Origin: Pseudolactococcus sp041800635
GTDB taxonomy: Bacteria; Bacillota; Bacilli; Lactobacillales; Streptococcaceae
Reading direction: 5' to 3'
DNA: 64,000 bases
NCBI GenBank assembly: GCA_047833645.1
Contig: CP181259.1
Coordinates: 1,984,001 to 2,048,000 of the forward strand
Shown: in pieces, positions 1 through 7,589 of the stretch
How the letters are laid out: every line of letters starts with the position of its first letter
Numbering within the stretch: position 1 is the first letter of the stretch
The notes under the pieces: model-generated
Database searches by the model: none
Told to the model about the DNA's origin: nothing
What the model saw: the letters and a program-made list of their open reading frames with translations, nothing else
Program-made: the position numbers and the translations under genes

Positions 1-152
1 GGGGCGCCGATCGGGGCGAAAATCGCAACGTGGAGCGACTGGATCGAGACGTAGGCCAGTGCAGCGAATAGGGCGGCTAGGATGATTTTTTTCGTTTTAT
101 TTTGGGTAATGGTAAGAGAAAGTGTCGTTTGGGTATGTTCTGATGGTGTCAT
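1..152 (-). CDS. ECF transporter S-component, N-terminal part
   Basis: Reading leftwards from an ATG at 150-152, the frame stays open to the window edge, so only about 50 N-terminal residues are visible. A polar stretch of about 20 residues is followed by IILAALFAALAYVSIQ, a first membrane helix typical of substrate-binding S-components of energy-coupling factor vitamin transporters. An AGGAGG-like site (complement of cctcc at 158-162) precedes the start. It follows another S-component by 21 bp and lies downstream of pdxK, so it is probably the last gene of the B6 salvage operon and may transport pyridoxine or a related precursor. The substrate is inferred from context only. Confidence 0.6.
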   Translation of the reverse strand, partial: MTPSEHTQTTLSLTITQNKTKKIILAALFAALAYVSIQSLHVAIFAPIGA

Positions 153-173
153 AAGTGGCCTCCTTTTTAGCGC

Positions 174-644
174 TTAGGGCGTGCTGAGTTTTAAAACGCG
201 ATGTAGGGTCGGCACGAGTGCCGTTGCGATGATAATCCCTGAGATGTTTTGCAAAAGGTTAGGGATTAGGCTGGGCAGAAAACTACCAGGTCCGTAGAAG
301 AGAATGTTAGCGAGACCATAGCTGATGACCATGAGGCTGGTCGCAAGCAGGTAGTTGAAGGGACGTGATTTGGTGCTGGCAGCTAGGTAGCCTTGTGCAC
401 CGTGAATGACAAGTGACAATAGCATCCATTGCGGGTAGCCGCTCACGATATCGAGTAAAAAGCCACTGAGTCCACCGACGATTGCGCCTTCTTTTTTGCC
501 GAAAAGCGTTGCTGCAGTAAAGACTAAACCATCCATCACCGTTATAAATCCTCCAGGTGTTGGGATCAACAGGAGTTTAGAAATTGCCACATTTAAGGCA
601 ATCAGGATGGCTAAAAAGATCATTTTTTTATTGTGAGTCGTCAT
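174..644 (-). CDS. ECF transporter S-component, probable B6-vitamer or pyrimidine uptake
   Basis: A 156-aa protein, almost entirely hydrophobic with about five to six membrane helices. The first helix begins near residue 8 (IFLAILIALNVAISK), and a glycine-rich VMDGLVFTAATLFGKKEGAIVGG loop region resembles HmpT/ThiW/PdxU-type S-components. Such proteins bind the vitamin and dock on the shared EcfAAT module, which is not encoded here. It lies on the minus strand downstream of pdxK and upstream of a second S-component, and opposite pdxR, so pyridoxine or a related B6 vitamer is the likeliest cargo. A hydroxymethylpyrimidine transporter is the main alternative. Confidence 0.7.
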   Translation of the reverse strand: MTTHNKKMIFLAILIALNVAISKLLLIPTPGGFITVMDGLVFTAATLFGKKEGAIVGGLSGFLLDIVSGYPQWMLLSLVIHGAQGYLAASTKSRPFNYLLATSLMVISYGLANILFYGPGSFLPSLIPNLLQNISGIIIATALVPTLHRVLKLSTP

Positions 645-723
645 AAATCATCTCCAATTCATTTATCTGTTATTTTTGTGTGCTTGTGCGGGTTGATCAT
701 TAAACGATGAAACAGTTTCATCA

Positions 724-781
724 TTTAGTAGACCTTGGGTAGGAATCGTCCTTGTGCCACTTTGGCTTGAACGCCTACTAA
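724..781 (-). other. Inverted repeat in the pdxK to S-component gap
   Basis: The 160-bp gap between pdxK and the S-component gene has a perfect 8-bp inverted repeat, TTTAGTAG at 724-731 and CTACTAAA at 774-781. The same CCTAC can instead pair with GTAGG at 739-743. A second hairpin, GATGAAA-cag-TTTCATC, lies at 707-723. No U-run follows. This could be an attenuator, a processing site or chance. Confidence 0.3.
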
Positions 782-805
782 ACCACTGAAAATGATTCTG
801 GTAGA

Positions 806-1627
806 TCAGGGGTTGAAACGGCCCTGATCTCGGTAAGCACCGTGCCAGATGTGTCCGAGATATTGGTTGAAGGGCTGGCCGTTTGTGATGGCGGCATGGA
901 CAAAGGCTTTGGCAGTCGTTACGGCTTCAAGGGTCGATTGGCCATTGGCAAGGCCTGCGGCGATGGCAGCAGCAAAGGTACAGCCGGCGCCGTGATTATT
1001 ATCGGAATGGACGAGTGGACGCTTAAGATGATGAAAGTCTTGACCATCATAGCAGACATCTAAGGCTTCGTCGTGCTGATTATCAAACCGACGACCGCCT
1101 TTGATAATCACTGTTTTAGCGCCATAGCCGTGGATGATTGTCGCGGCTTTTTCGATGTCCGCAACTGTTTTCAGGTCGCCAAGTCCAGATAAGATGCCAG
1201 CTTCAATTAAGTTAGGTGCGGTCACGTCTGCAACAGGTAGGAGGAGCTCACGGATGCTCTCTGCATTTTCAGAATGCAGAATGCCAGCCGTCCCTTTACA
1301 AGCCAATACTGGGTCAATGACAATATTTTTCGGTTGATAGCGATCAATCGCGTCACGCACGACAGCAATCGTCCGAATATCGCCCAACATACCAGTTTTA
1401 AGGGCATCAGGCTTGCCGCCCGCAAAAATCGTCTCTAGCTGACGCCCAACGACTTCAGGTTCAATCGTTTCAATGGTATGTGACCAATTATCATGAATGT
1501 CCATGGTGACGATGGACGTGATGGCACTCATACCAAAAGTGCCGTATTCTTGGAAGGTTTTTAGGTCAGCCTGTAAGCCAGCGCCACCTGTGGTATCACT
1601 TCCGGCGATTGTCAGTGTTTTTTTCAT
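806..1627 (-). CDS. pdxK: Pyridoxal/pyridoxine kinase (ThiD-type ribokinase fold)
   Basis: A 273-aa cytoplasmic kinase that phosphorylates B6 vitamers (pyridoxine, pyridoxal, pyridoxamine) to enter the PLP pool. Family signs are the N-terminal TIAGSDTTGGAGLQADLKTF motif, VIDPVLACKG in the middle and the C-terminal DNNHGAGCTFAAAIAAGLANG anion-hole segment with its catalytic aspartate replaced in position by HGAGC. I chose the ATG at 1625-1627 because AGAGGA precedes it at good distance; an upstream in-frame start would add 12 unconserved residues. ThiD (hydroxymethylpyrimidine phosphate kinase) is a close relative. The divergent pdxR and the S-components favour B6 salvage. Confidence 0.82.
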   Translation of the reverse strand: MKKTLTIAGSDTTGGAGLQADLKTFQEYGTFGMSAITSIVTMDIHDNWSHTIETIEPEVVGRQLETIFAGGKPDALKTGMLGDIRTIAVVRDAIDRYQPKNIVIDPVLACKGTAGILHSENAESIRELLLPVADVTAPNLIEAGILSGLGDLKTVADIEKAATIIHGYGAKTVIIKGGRRFDNQHDEALDVCYDGQDFHHLKRPLVHSDNNHGAGCTFAAAIAAGLANGQSTLEAVTTAKAFVHAAITNGQPFNQYLGHIWHGAYRDQGRFNP

Positions 1628-1685
1628 TTGTCTGTCCTCTATTTGTGATTTATCTGGATTCAAACTACTGTCTGAATATTCTTAC

Positions 1686-1714
1686 TTGCAATCTATTCTA
1701 GCATTTGATATCCT
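1686..1714 (+). promoter_or_regulatory. Probable pdxR promoter
   Basis: TTGCAA at 1686-1691, a 17-bp spacer, then TATCCT at 1709-1714. Transcription would begin near 1721, just before the palindromic operator, so PdxR bound there could block its own transcription. Confidence 0.5.
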
Positions 1715-1726
1715 AAATGAAACAAC

Positions 1727-1756
1727 CAATTGGATTGTTTTTTAACCATCCAATTG
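1727..1756. promoter_or_regulatory. Probable PdxR operator between pdxK and pdxR
   Basis: CAATTGGAT at 1727-1735 and ATCCAATTG at 1748-1756 form a perfect 9-bp inverted repeat with a 12-bp centre. The left arm lies within the smaller palindrome CCAATTGG. MocR/GntR regulators bind such paired sites. It lies upstream of the leftward pdxK -10-like TAGAAT (complement, around 1697-1702) and downstream of the rightward pdxR promoter, as expected for an activator of pdxK that represses itself. Confidence 0.6.
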
Positions 1757-1774
1757 ACTAGAAAGGCTTGCAAG

Positions 1775-3196
1775 ATGAATTGGGATATTGAGAGAACACC
1801 AAAAACACCTGTTTACCAGTCAATCATGAAGCACATCACCCAAAATATCCAAAACGGTCAGCTATTACCAGGCCAAAAACTCCCCTCTGAGCGAAAACTG
1901 GCGACTTTGATCGGTGTTAACCGCTCGACGATCGTGCGGGTCATGGCTGAGCTTGAAGCCAAAGGCATTATCAAACGCCAACAAGGCAGCGGGACCATGG
2001 TCAATGACGATAAATGGGGCTTAAGTCAAGAACCAGTAGTAGATTGGCACCAGTTGATTCAGGGGCAGCAGCCTGATGCGCATCAGTTGTTGATGGCACA
2101 GCTCAAGGAAAGACTGAGAGACGATTCGGTGATCGATGCCTATACAGGTGAATTGCCACTTGATTTAGTCCCGGCTTTTGATTTGCCTCAGTCCAATTGG
2201 CGGGATTTTATTGAAGCTGATAAAAATCAAGATGCCCTAGGCTACTTTCCGCTTCGTCAAGCGATTTCAACTCTCGTGGCACAGGAGTACCCGTTGACCC
2301 TGCCAGTTGAACAGCTGATGATTACCTCAGGCGGTCATCAGGCGATTTTCTTGATTGTTCAAGCCTTGCTCAATAGTGGCGATGCCGTGGCAATTTGTCA
2401 GCCGTCATTTTTATACGCCTTGAATTTATTTCAGACAGCAGGGATTCGTCTATTTGGTGTGCCAATGGACGAACAGGGGATGCGCTTGGATCTGCTGGAA
2501 AATGAAATCTTAAGGCATCGTGTCAAGTTAGTCATGCTCAATCCAACCTTTCAAAATCCAACTGGCAATACCATGTCTTTAGCACGTCGTCAGGCTTTAA
2601 TTAAACTATGCCAGACTTACAAGATTCCGATTATTGAGGACGACGCTTTTGGTCTGCTACCATTTGACAAGCGAACGACAGTTCCGCCTTTGAAGCAATT
2701 AGACCCACAAAATGTGATTTACATTGGTTCCTTGTCTAAAATCATCGGTTCTACGACGAAAATCGGTTGGATTAGTGCGCCACTAGCCGTCTTGGAGAAA
2801 TTATCCACTGCGCGACAAGATTTGGATTTGACACTCAGTATTTTTCCGCAAGTTTTGGCTAATTATGCCTTATCAGATGTGACTTTTCAAGATAAGCTTG
2901 CCAGTTTGCGGGCGCAAATCAGTGCCAGAATGATTTATTTCTTCGACTTAATCGGTCATGATGTCACCTGTCATCGGCCGTCGGGTGGTTTTTATGTCTG
3001 GCTGAAATTGTCGACGGATACGCTGACGAAAAAACAGCTAGATAGTTTTTTGGCCGCAGGGATTTTGTGTCTGCCTAGCTTTATTTTCGGTGATAAAACG
3101 CCTGCCATTCGGCTTAATATTGCGCGCCTCAACTTCGAGGAGATCGCCCGATTGGTGGAGAAATTACAGGCGTTAAAAGCGGCGGGAATTTGTTAG
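1775..3196 (+). CDS. pdxR: MocR-type regulator of B6 salvage (GntR HTH + aminotransferase fold)
   Basis: A 473-aa fusion. Residues about 10-78 are a GntR winged helix (LPGQKLPSERKLATLIGVNR, then STIVRVMAELEAKGIIKRQQGSGT). The rest is a fold-type-I aminotransferase domain that binds PLP, with the lysine in YIGSLSKIIGSTTKIGW and the NPTFQNPTGNT motif. Members sense PLP and regulate its synthesis or salvage. I start at ATG 1775, where GAAAGG precedes; 15 extra upstream codons are open but lack a site. It is divergent from pdxK, sharing an inverted-repeat operator. GabR and other MocR proteins are alternatives, but location supports PdxR. Confidence 0.85.
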   Translation: MNWDIERTPKTPVYQSIMKHITQNIQNGQLLPGQKLPSERKLATLIGVNRSTIVRVMAELEAKGIIKRQQGSGTMVNDDKWGLSQEPVVDWHQLIQGQQPDAHQLLMAQLKERLRDDSVIDAYTGELPLDLVPAFDLPQSNWRDFIEADKNQDALGYFPLRQAISTLVAQEYPLTLPVEQLMITSGGHQAIFLIVQALLNSGDAVAICQPSFLYALNLFQTAGIRLFGVPMDEQGMRLDLLENEILRHRVKLVMLNPTFQNPTGNTMSLARRQALIKLCQTYKIPIIEDDAFGLLPFDKRTTVPPLKQLDPQNVIYIGSLSKIIGSTTKIGWISAPLAVLEKLSTARQDLDLTLSIFPQVLANYALSDVTFQDKLASLRAQISARMIYFFDLIGHDVTCHRPSGGFYVWLKLSTDTLTKKQLDSFLAAGILCLPSFIFGDKTPAIRLNIARLNFEEIARLVEKLQALKAAGIC

Positions 3197-3233
3197 TGCG
3201 GAGACTCAAATGCTGCCGATTCAATTGTTAAAA

Positions 3234-3242
3234 TGTTATAAT
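3234..3242 (+). promoter_or_regulatory. Extended -10 promoter of uvrA
   Basis: TGTTATAAT, an extended -10, lies 67 bp before the uvrA start. No convincing -35 is seen at 17 bp, as expected for extended -10 promoters. No LexA/DinR-like box was recognised nearby. Confidence 0.5.
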
Positions 3243-3308
3243 AGAAGTAGCTAATTATCGCTTGTCAGTTAAAAGTGATACCAAATAAGATGCGTGAAAG
3301 AGGCTAAC

Positions 3309-6134
3309 TTGGCACAAGAAAATATCATCATTCATGGCGCTCGCGCCCACAATTTAAAAAACATCGACGTCACGATTCCGCGGGATAAATTAGTCGTGAT
3401 GACAGGTCTTTCAGGCTCGGGGAAATCATCTCTGGCTTTTGATACGCTCTATGCCGAAGGACAGCGACGCTACGTTGAGAGTCTCTCGGCTTATGCTCGC
3501 CAGTTTCTTGGGAACATGGATAAGCCAGATGTTGATAGTATCGACGGCTTATCGCCTGCGATTTCGATTGACCAGAAGACGACTTCTAAGAATCCACGCT
3601 CAACGGTTGGCACGGTAACTGAAATTCATGACTATCTGCGTCTGCTTTACGCACGGATTGGCACCCCCTACTGTGTCAATGGTCATGGCAAAATCACAGC
3701 ACAATCTGTCGAAGAAATTGTCGACAGTGTTTTAGCTTTGCCTGAAAAACAACGGCTCCAGATTTTAGCACCCATTGTCCGAGCAAAAAAAGGTCAGCAT
3801 AAGAAGATTTTCGAGAAAATCCAAAAGGACGGCTATGTCCGTGTGCGGGTCAATGGCGAGGTTTATGATGTGTCTGAAGCGCCTGAGCTGGAGAAGAATA
3901 AGAAGCATGATATTGACATCGTGATTGACCGGATTGTGCTTAAGGACGGGATTCGTGGGCGTTTGTTTGACTCAGTTGAGGCGGCTTTGCGTCAGGGTGA
4001 CGGCTATGTCAAAATCGATACTATGGATGGCAATGAGCTCTTGTTCAGTGAATATTATGCTTGTCCGATTTGTGGTTTTTCTGTGCCTGAGCTTGAGCCG
4101 CGTCTGTTCTCCTTTAATGCACCACAGGGTGCGTGTTCCGACTGTGATGGCCTTGGGATGCGTCTGGAAGTCGATCTTGATTTGGTTGTGCCAGATGGGA
4201 CGAAGACAATTCGTGAAGGTGCGGTTGTGCCGTGGTATTCAGGGACTTCGACTTATTATCCTGCCGTTTTAGAGCAGGCCATGACGGCTTTTAACGTCAA
4301 TTTAGACACGCCTTTTGAGCAACTAACAGAAGATGATAAAACCTTGATTTTTTATGGGTCAGGCGACAAGTTATTCCATTTTTATCACGAGGGAGATTTT
4401 GGTCTGCGTGATTTGGACATGGCTTTTGTTGGGATTGTACCTAATATTTTCAGACGTTACGAGACGGGTTCTGATAGTACGAAAACGCAAATGCGGGCTT
4501 ATATGAATGCTTTACCCTGTCAAACTTGTCATGGTAAGCGGTTGAATGAACAGGCCTTGTCTGTGAAGTTGAATGGTGAATCAGGTTATGATATTGCGGA
4601 CTTGTCCAATTTGCCCATTGGTGAGCATTTGTCGCTGATTCATTCACTGATTTTATCAGAAAATGAAGAGATGATTGCCCGTCCCATTGTCAAAGAAGTT
4701 GGCGATCGCTTGAGTTTTCTGAAAAATGTCGGCTTGGACTATTTGACCCTATCTCGTAATTCTGGGACCTTGTCAGGTGGTGAAAGTCAACGGATTCGCT
4801 TGGCAACGCAGATTGGGTCAAACTTATCTGGCGTGCTTTATATCTTAGATGAACCGTCGATTGGTTTGCATCAGCGTGATAATGACCGCTTGATTGAATC
4901 TTTGAAGAAAATGCGTGATTTAGGGAATACGCTAATCGTTGTCGAACATGATGAAGACACGATGATGGCAGCGGATTATCTGATTGATATTGGGCCCGGT
5001 GCGGGTGATTTAGGTGGAGAAATTATCGCTGCCGGCACACCAAAACAAGTCTCTAAAAATAAAAAATCAATTACCGGTCAATATCTGTCTGGTAAGCGAA
5101 AAATTCCAATCCCAGAAGTACGCCGGCCACTGGATTTAGAGAAAGCTGTTGTCATTAAAGGGGCAGCAGAAAATAATCTTCAAAACTTAGATGTTGCCTT
5201 TCCTTTAGGTGTGATGACAGCCGTAACCGGTGTTTCAGGTTCTGGTAAATCAACCTTGGTCAATGCTATTCTTAAAAAAGCTTTGGCACAGAAACTCAAT
5301 CATAACAGTGATAAGCCGGGTAAATATAAGTCAATTTCAGGTTATGAAAAAATTGAGCGCTTGATTGATATTGATCAAAGTCCAATCGGTCGGACACCGC
5401 GTTCCAATCCCGCGACTTATACTTCAGTTTTTGACGATATTCGAGATTTGTTTGCCAATACCAATGAAGCTAAGATTCGTGGTTATAAAAAAGGTCGCTT
5501 CTCCTTTAATGTCAAAGGTGGTCGTTGTGAAGCCTGCTCAGGTGATGGGATTATCAAAATTGAAATGCACTTTTTGCCAGATGTTTATGTGCCTTGTGAA
5601 ATTTGTCATGGTAGACGCTATAATTCTGAGACATTGGAAGTGCATTACAAGGAGAAAAATATCTCAGAAGTGCTTGAGATGCGCGTGTCTGATGCCGTTG
5701 ACTTCTTTAAGCACATTCCAAAAATTGAGCGGAAATTGCAGACGATTGTCGATGTCGGCTTGGGCTATGTGACTTTAGGACAGCCTGCCACGACACTCTC
5801 AGGCGGTGAAGCCCAACGGATGAAACTGGCAAGTGAGCTGCAAAAACGCTCGACGGGTAAGTCATTCTATATCTTAGATGAGCCAACGACTGGTCTGCAC
5901 ACCGAAGATATTGCCACCTTGCTTGAAGTCTTGAATCGCTTGGTTGAGCAAGGTAATACGATTGTCGTCATTGAGCATAATCTTGATGTGATTAAGACAG
6001 CTGACCATATCATTGACTTAGGGCCAGAAGGCGGTATCGGTGGTGGTACGATTTTGGCAGTCGGTACACCTGAGGAAGTGGCTGAGGTTGACGCGTCTTA
6101 TACGGGTAAATATTTGAAGGAAAAATTGCGATGA
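3309..6134 (+). CDS. uvrA: Excinuclease ABC subunit A
   Basis: UvrA, the damage-recognising ATPase of nucleotide excision repair, loads UvrB on lesions. The protein is about 941 aa, the usual length. It has two ABC modules: Walker A GLSGSGKSS near residue 35 and GVSGSGKST near residue 635, and signatures LSGGESQRIRLA and LSGGEAQRMKLA. Zinc-finger cysteine pairs are visible (CPICGF...CSDCDG; CEACSGDG...CEICHG). The likely start is TTG 3309 with GAAAGAGG five bases upstream, giving MAQENIIIHGARAHNLK as in relatives; a GTG at 3294 is also possible. It overlaps the following broken acetyltransferase by 4 bp. Confidence 0.95.
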   Translation: MAQENIIIHGARAHNLKNIDVTIPRDKLVVMTGLSGSGKSSLAFDTLYAEGQRRYVESLSAYARQFLGNMDKPDVDSIDGLSPAISIDQKTTSKNPRSTVGTVTEIHDYLRLLYARIGTPYCVNGHGKITAQSVEEIVDSVLALPEKQRLQILAPIVRAKKGQHKKIFEKIQKDGYVRVRVNGEVYDVSEAPELEKNKKHDIDIVIDRIVLKDGIRGRLFDSVEAALRQGDGYVKIDTMDGNELLFSEYYACPICGFSVPELEPRLFSFNAPQGACSDCDGLGMRLEVDLDLVVPDGTKTIREGAVVPWYSGTSTYYPAVLEQAMTAFNVNLDTPFEQLTEDDKTLIFYGSGDKLFHFYHEGDFGLRDLDMAFVGIVPNIFRRYETGSDSTKTQMRAYMNALPCQTCHGKRLNEQALSVKLNGESGYDIADLSNLPIGEHLSLIHSLILSENEEMIARPIVKEVGDRLSFLKNVGLDYLTLSRNSGTLSGGESQRIRLATQIGSNLSGVLYILDEPSIGLHQRDNDRLIESLKKMRDLGNTLIVVEHDEDTMMAADYLIDIGPGAGDLGGEIIAAGTPKQVSKNKKSITGQYLSGKRKIPIPEVRRPLDLEKAVVIKGAAENNLQNLDVAFPLGVMTAVTGVSGSGKSTLVNAILKKALAQKLNHNSDKPGKYKSISGYEKIERLIDIDQSPIGRTPRSNPATYTSVFDDIRDLFANTNEAKIRGYKKGRFSFNVKGGRCEACSGDGIIKIEMHFLPDVYVPCEICHGRRYNSETLEVHYKEKNISEVLEMRVSDAVDFFKHIPKIERKLQTIVDVGLGYVTLGQPATTLSGGEAQRMKLASELQKRSTGKSFYILDEPTTGLHTEDIATLLEVLNRLVEQGNTIVVIEHNLDVIKTADHIIDLGPEGGIGGGTILAVGTPEEVAEVDASYTGKYLKEKLR

Positions 6135-6663
6135 CAAGACTGGAAACTGAGCGTCTGATGCTCAGACCTTGGTTAAAACGGATGCAGAAGATCTTTATCG
6201 CTATGCAAGCGACCCTGATATTGGGCCAATAACTGGTTTTCCTGTTCATACGAGTGTCGAGAATAGTTTAGAGATTATTGCCACTGTCTTTCAAGAGCCG
6301 GGTAATTTTGCCATCTACTTAAAAAGCTAAAACCGTGTTGTCGGTAGTATTAGTCTAAAGATTGGGCAACAGAGTAGCCTTGATTTGACGAATCAAGAGG
6401 CTGAGTTTGGTTATTGGATTGGCAAACCATTTTGGGGGCAAGGCTTGATGCCTGAAGCGGTTGAGGCTGTCATTGATTATGCCCTGACTACGCTCGAATT
6501 GACTGATTTGTGGTGTGCTTACTATGACGGTAATGTCAAGTCTCAGCGAGTTCAAGCAAAATGCGGTTTCCGTTATCATCATACAGCATATGACGTTCCA
6601 GTTCCTCTGATGCATGATGTCCGAACAGCCCATGTTACACATTATGTTGGTAGAGAAAAGTAG
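6131..6663 (+). pseudogene. GNAT acetyltransferase, frameshifted and with an internal stop
   Basis: The ATGA overlap with uvrA starts a RimJ/RimL-like N-acetyltransferase (TRLETERLMLRPWLK). The frame is lost near 6173-6178, where one A appears missing from a run of A; the next frame then continues as DAEDLYRYASDPDIG. A stop TAA at 6328-6330 follows, with the frame resuming as NRVVGSISLKIG, then FGYWIGKPFWGQGLMPEAVEAV (the acetyl-CoA loop) and a complete C-terminus. Two lesions imply a dead gene. A TTG at 6385 could still give a 92-aa C-terminal fragment, probably inactive. The original role was acetylation of a small molecule or protein N-terminus. Confidence 0.85.
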
Positions 6664-6737
6664 TTTCCCAATTTGGGTACTGCTTTTTTCGCAATTTTTT
6701 AGAAGAGATTTGGCAATCGGATTTTAGAAAAAAAGAG

Positions 6738-6809
6738 GTCATTCGTGGCATATTGATGTCGTTCATACAAGAAAAATGTCATATTTGGCATATTTCAGGT
6801 CATTCGTGG
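6738..6809 (+). promoter_or_regulatory. Four spaced direct repeats, LytTR-type regulator sites
   Basis: GTCATTCGTG at 6738, GTCGTTCATA at 6759, GTCATATTTG at 6778 and GTCATTCGTG at 6799. Spacings are 21, 19 and 21 bp, that is, two pairs at two helical turns. The first pair and the second form a 40-bp tandem unit that also shares GGCATATT. Paired direct repeats at about 21 bp are the hallmark of binding sites for LytTR response regulators such as ComE, BlpR and PlnC, which switch on bacteriocin genes in response to peptide pheromones. The first bacteriocin gene starts about 190 bp downstream. No such regulator is in the window. Confidence 0.6.
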
Positions 6810-6828
6810 TATCTTGAGTTTTAAACGC

Positions 6829-6854
6829 TACATTTTTAGTATACTAAAAATGTA
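6829..6854. promoter_or_regulatory. 26-bp perfect palindrome over the cassette -10
   Basis: TACATTTTTAGTA followed immediately by TACTAAAAATGTA is a perfect 26-bp palindrome. It encloses a TATACT that fits a -10 hexamer (6840-6845), about 30 bp after the last direct repeat. A dimeric repressor bound here would cover the core promoter. The TACA/TGTA ends recall BlaI/CopY- and PadR-like operators, but the regulator is unknown. Confidence 0.5.
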
Positions 6855-6952
6855 AATGAAGTGAGTTGACTTTGAGTTGACGCCGACAAAAAGAAAAATC
6901 TTGTTTCGTTACTCACTTATCGCAGTAAGTGACAACTTACAACATTCTAAAA

Positions 6953-6978
6953 GACCAACTTTTTTCGGAAATGTTGGT
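6953..6978 (+). other. 5' UTR stem-loop before the first peptide gene
   Basis: ACCAAC and GTTGGT can pair around a 13-14 nt loop in the leader, ending about 23 bp before the first peptide's ATG. There is no U-run, so it is not an obvious terminator. It could stabilise the mRNA. Confidence 0.3.
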
Positions 6979-7001
6979 TTGAATCAAAGGAGAAAAATAA
7001 T

Positions 7002-7196
7002 ATGACAAATAAAAATTTGAACAATATCCTTACATTGGATAAATTTTCATCACTTACTGAAGATGAACTGATGATGGTTGAAGGTGGATTTGTTATCCTT
7101 GGTATTACAATCGCAGGAGCGTTGGCAGTAAAAGTTGCTCTGGCAGGAGCAGTAACAGGAGCAGCTGCTGTTGCACTTTATTATAATAATAAATGA
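7002..7196 (+). CDS. Double-glycine-leader bacteriocin-like peptide A
   Basis: A 64-aa precursor. The leader is 29 residues, ending LTEDELMMVEGG, a textbook ComC/bacteriocin double-glycine leader cut by C39-peptidase ABC exporters. The mature peptide would be 35 residues, starting FVILGITIAGALAVK and ending YYNNK. It is hydrophobic, with an AGAVTGAAA stretch holding a GxxxG helix-contact motif, as in class IIb two-peptide bacteriocins. AAAGGAG precedes the ATG. Peptide B starts 17 bp after the stop. This and peptide B probably act as a pair on target membranes. I do not recognise a named bacteriocin. Confidence 0.75.
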   Translation: MTNKNLNNILTLDKFSSLTEDELMMVEGGFVILGITIAGALAVKVALAGAVTGAAAVALYYNNK

Positions 7197-7213
7197 TACA
7201 AGGGGAAGAAGTC

Positions 7214-7387
7214 ATGGAAAAATTCAATGAAAATACTTTTAAAACACTTTCAACAGAAGAATTGGAAAATTGTACGGGTGGGATAGTTCCTGTTCTAATT
7301 TACGCTGGGATTTATGTAGGAGGTGCAGCTTTGAGCGCCAGTGTAACGATTGGTATTGTTAAATTTTGCCAGTGGATAAAACTTTAA
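7214..7387 (+). CDS. Double-glycine-leader bacteriocin-like peptide B
   Basis: A 57-aa precursor starting at ATG 7214, after AGGGGAAG at ideal distance; seven upstream in-frame codons lack support. The leader is 23 residues (ending LSTEELENCTGG). The mature 34-residue peptide begins IVPVLIYAGIYVGGAA, contains a GxxxG (GIYVG), and has a Lys/Trp-containing tail. With peptide A this fits the two-peptide bacteriocin pattern: adjacent genes, both with double-glycine leaders and GxxxG motifs. A cysteine in the leader and a single one in the mature part mean no internal disulphide. Confidence 0.72.
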   Translation: MEKFNENTFKTLSTEELENCTGGIVPVLIYAGIYVGGAALSASVTIGIVKFCQWIKL

Positions 7388-7407
7388 TCTAGAGAATTGG
7401 AAAAAAT

Positions 7408-7521
7408 ATGTTAAAGAATATCATACCGTCCATTTCAAAATATGGTAGTATCGTGTTTATTGCAGGTATCTTAACCGGTGTATTTGCTGTGATTATTTAC
7501 ATGTTACTTGTGAAAAAATAA
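7408..7521 (+). CDS. 37-aa single-span membrane peptide, candidate immunity protein
   Basis: ATG 7408 opens a 37-residue frame: a basic start (MLKNIIPSISKYGS), one hydrophobic helix (IVFIAGILTGVFAVIIYMLL) with a GxxxG, and a KK end. A weak site (GAGAATTGGAAAA) precedes it. It has no double-glycine leader, so export as a bacteriocin is unlikely. Its place directly after the peptide pair, in the same direction, is where small membrane immunity proteins usually lie. Function is inferred from place and size only. Confidence 0.5.
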   Translation: MLKNIIPSISKYGSIVFIAGILTGVFAVIIYMLLVKK

Positions 7522-7589
7522 GAATTGTAGTCTATAATCAGTATGACAAGATTGAATGATTATAATTCAATAATATAAGGAGAGGAAGT

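Noticed and set aside
6738..6809. CRISPR-like array
   Set aside because: The four units are only about 10 bp, diverge and are spaced at 19-21 bp; no cas genes are present.
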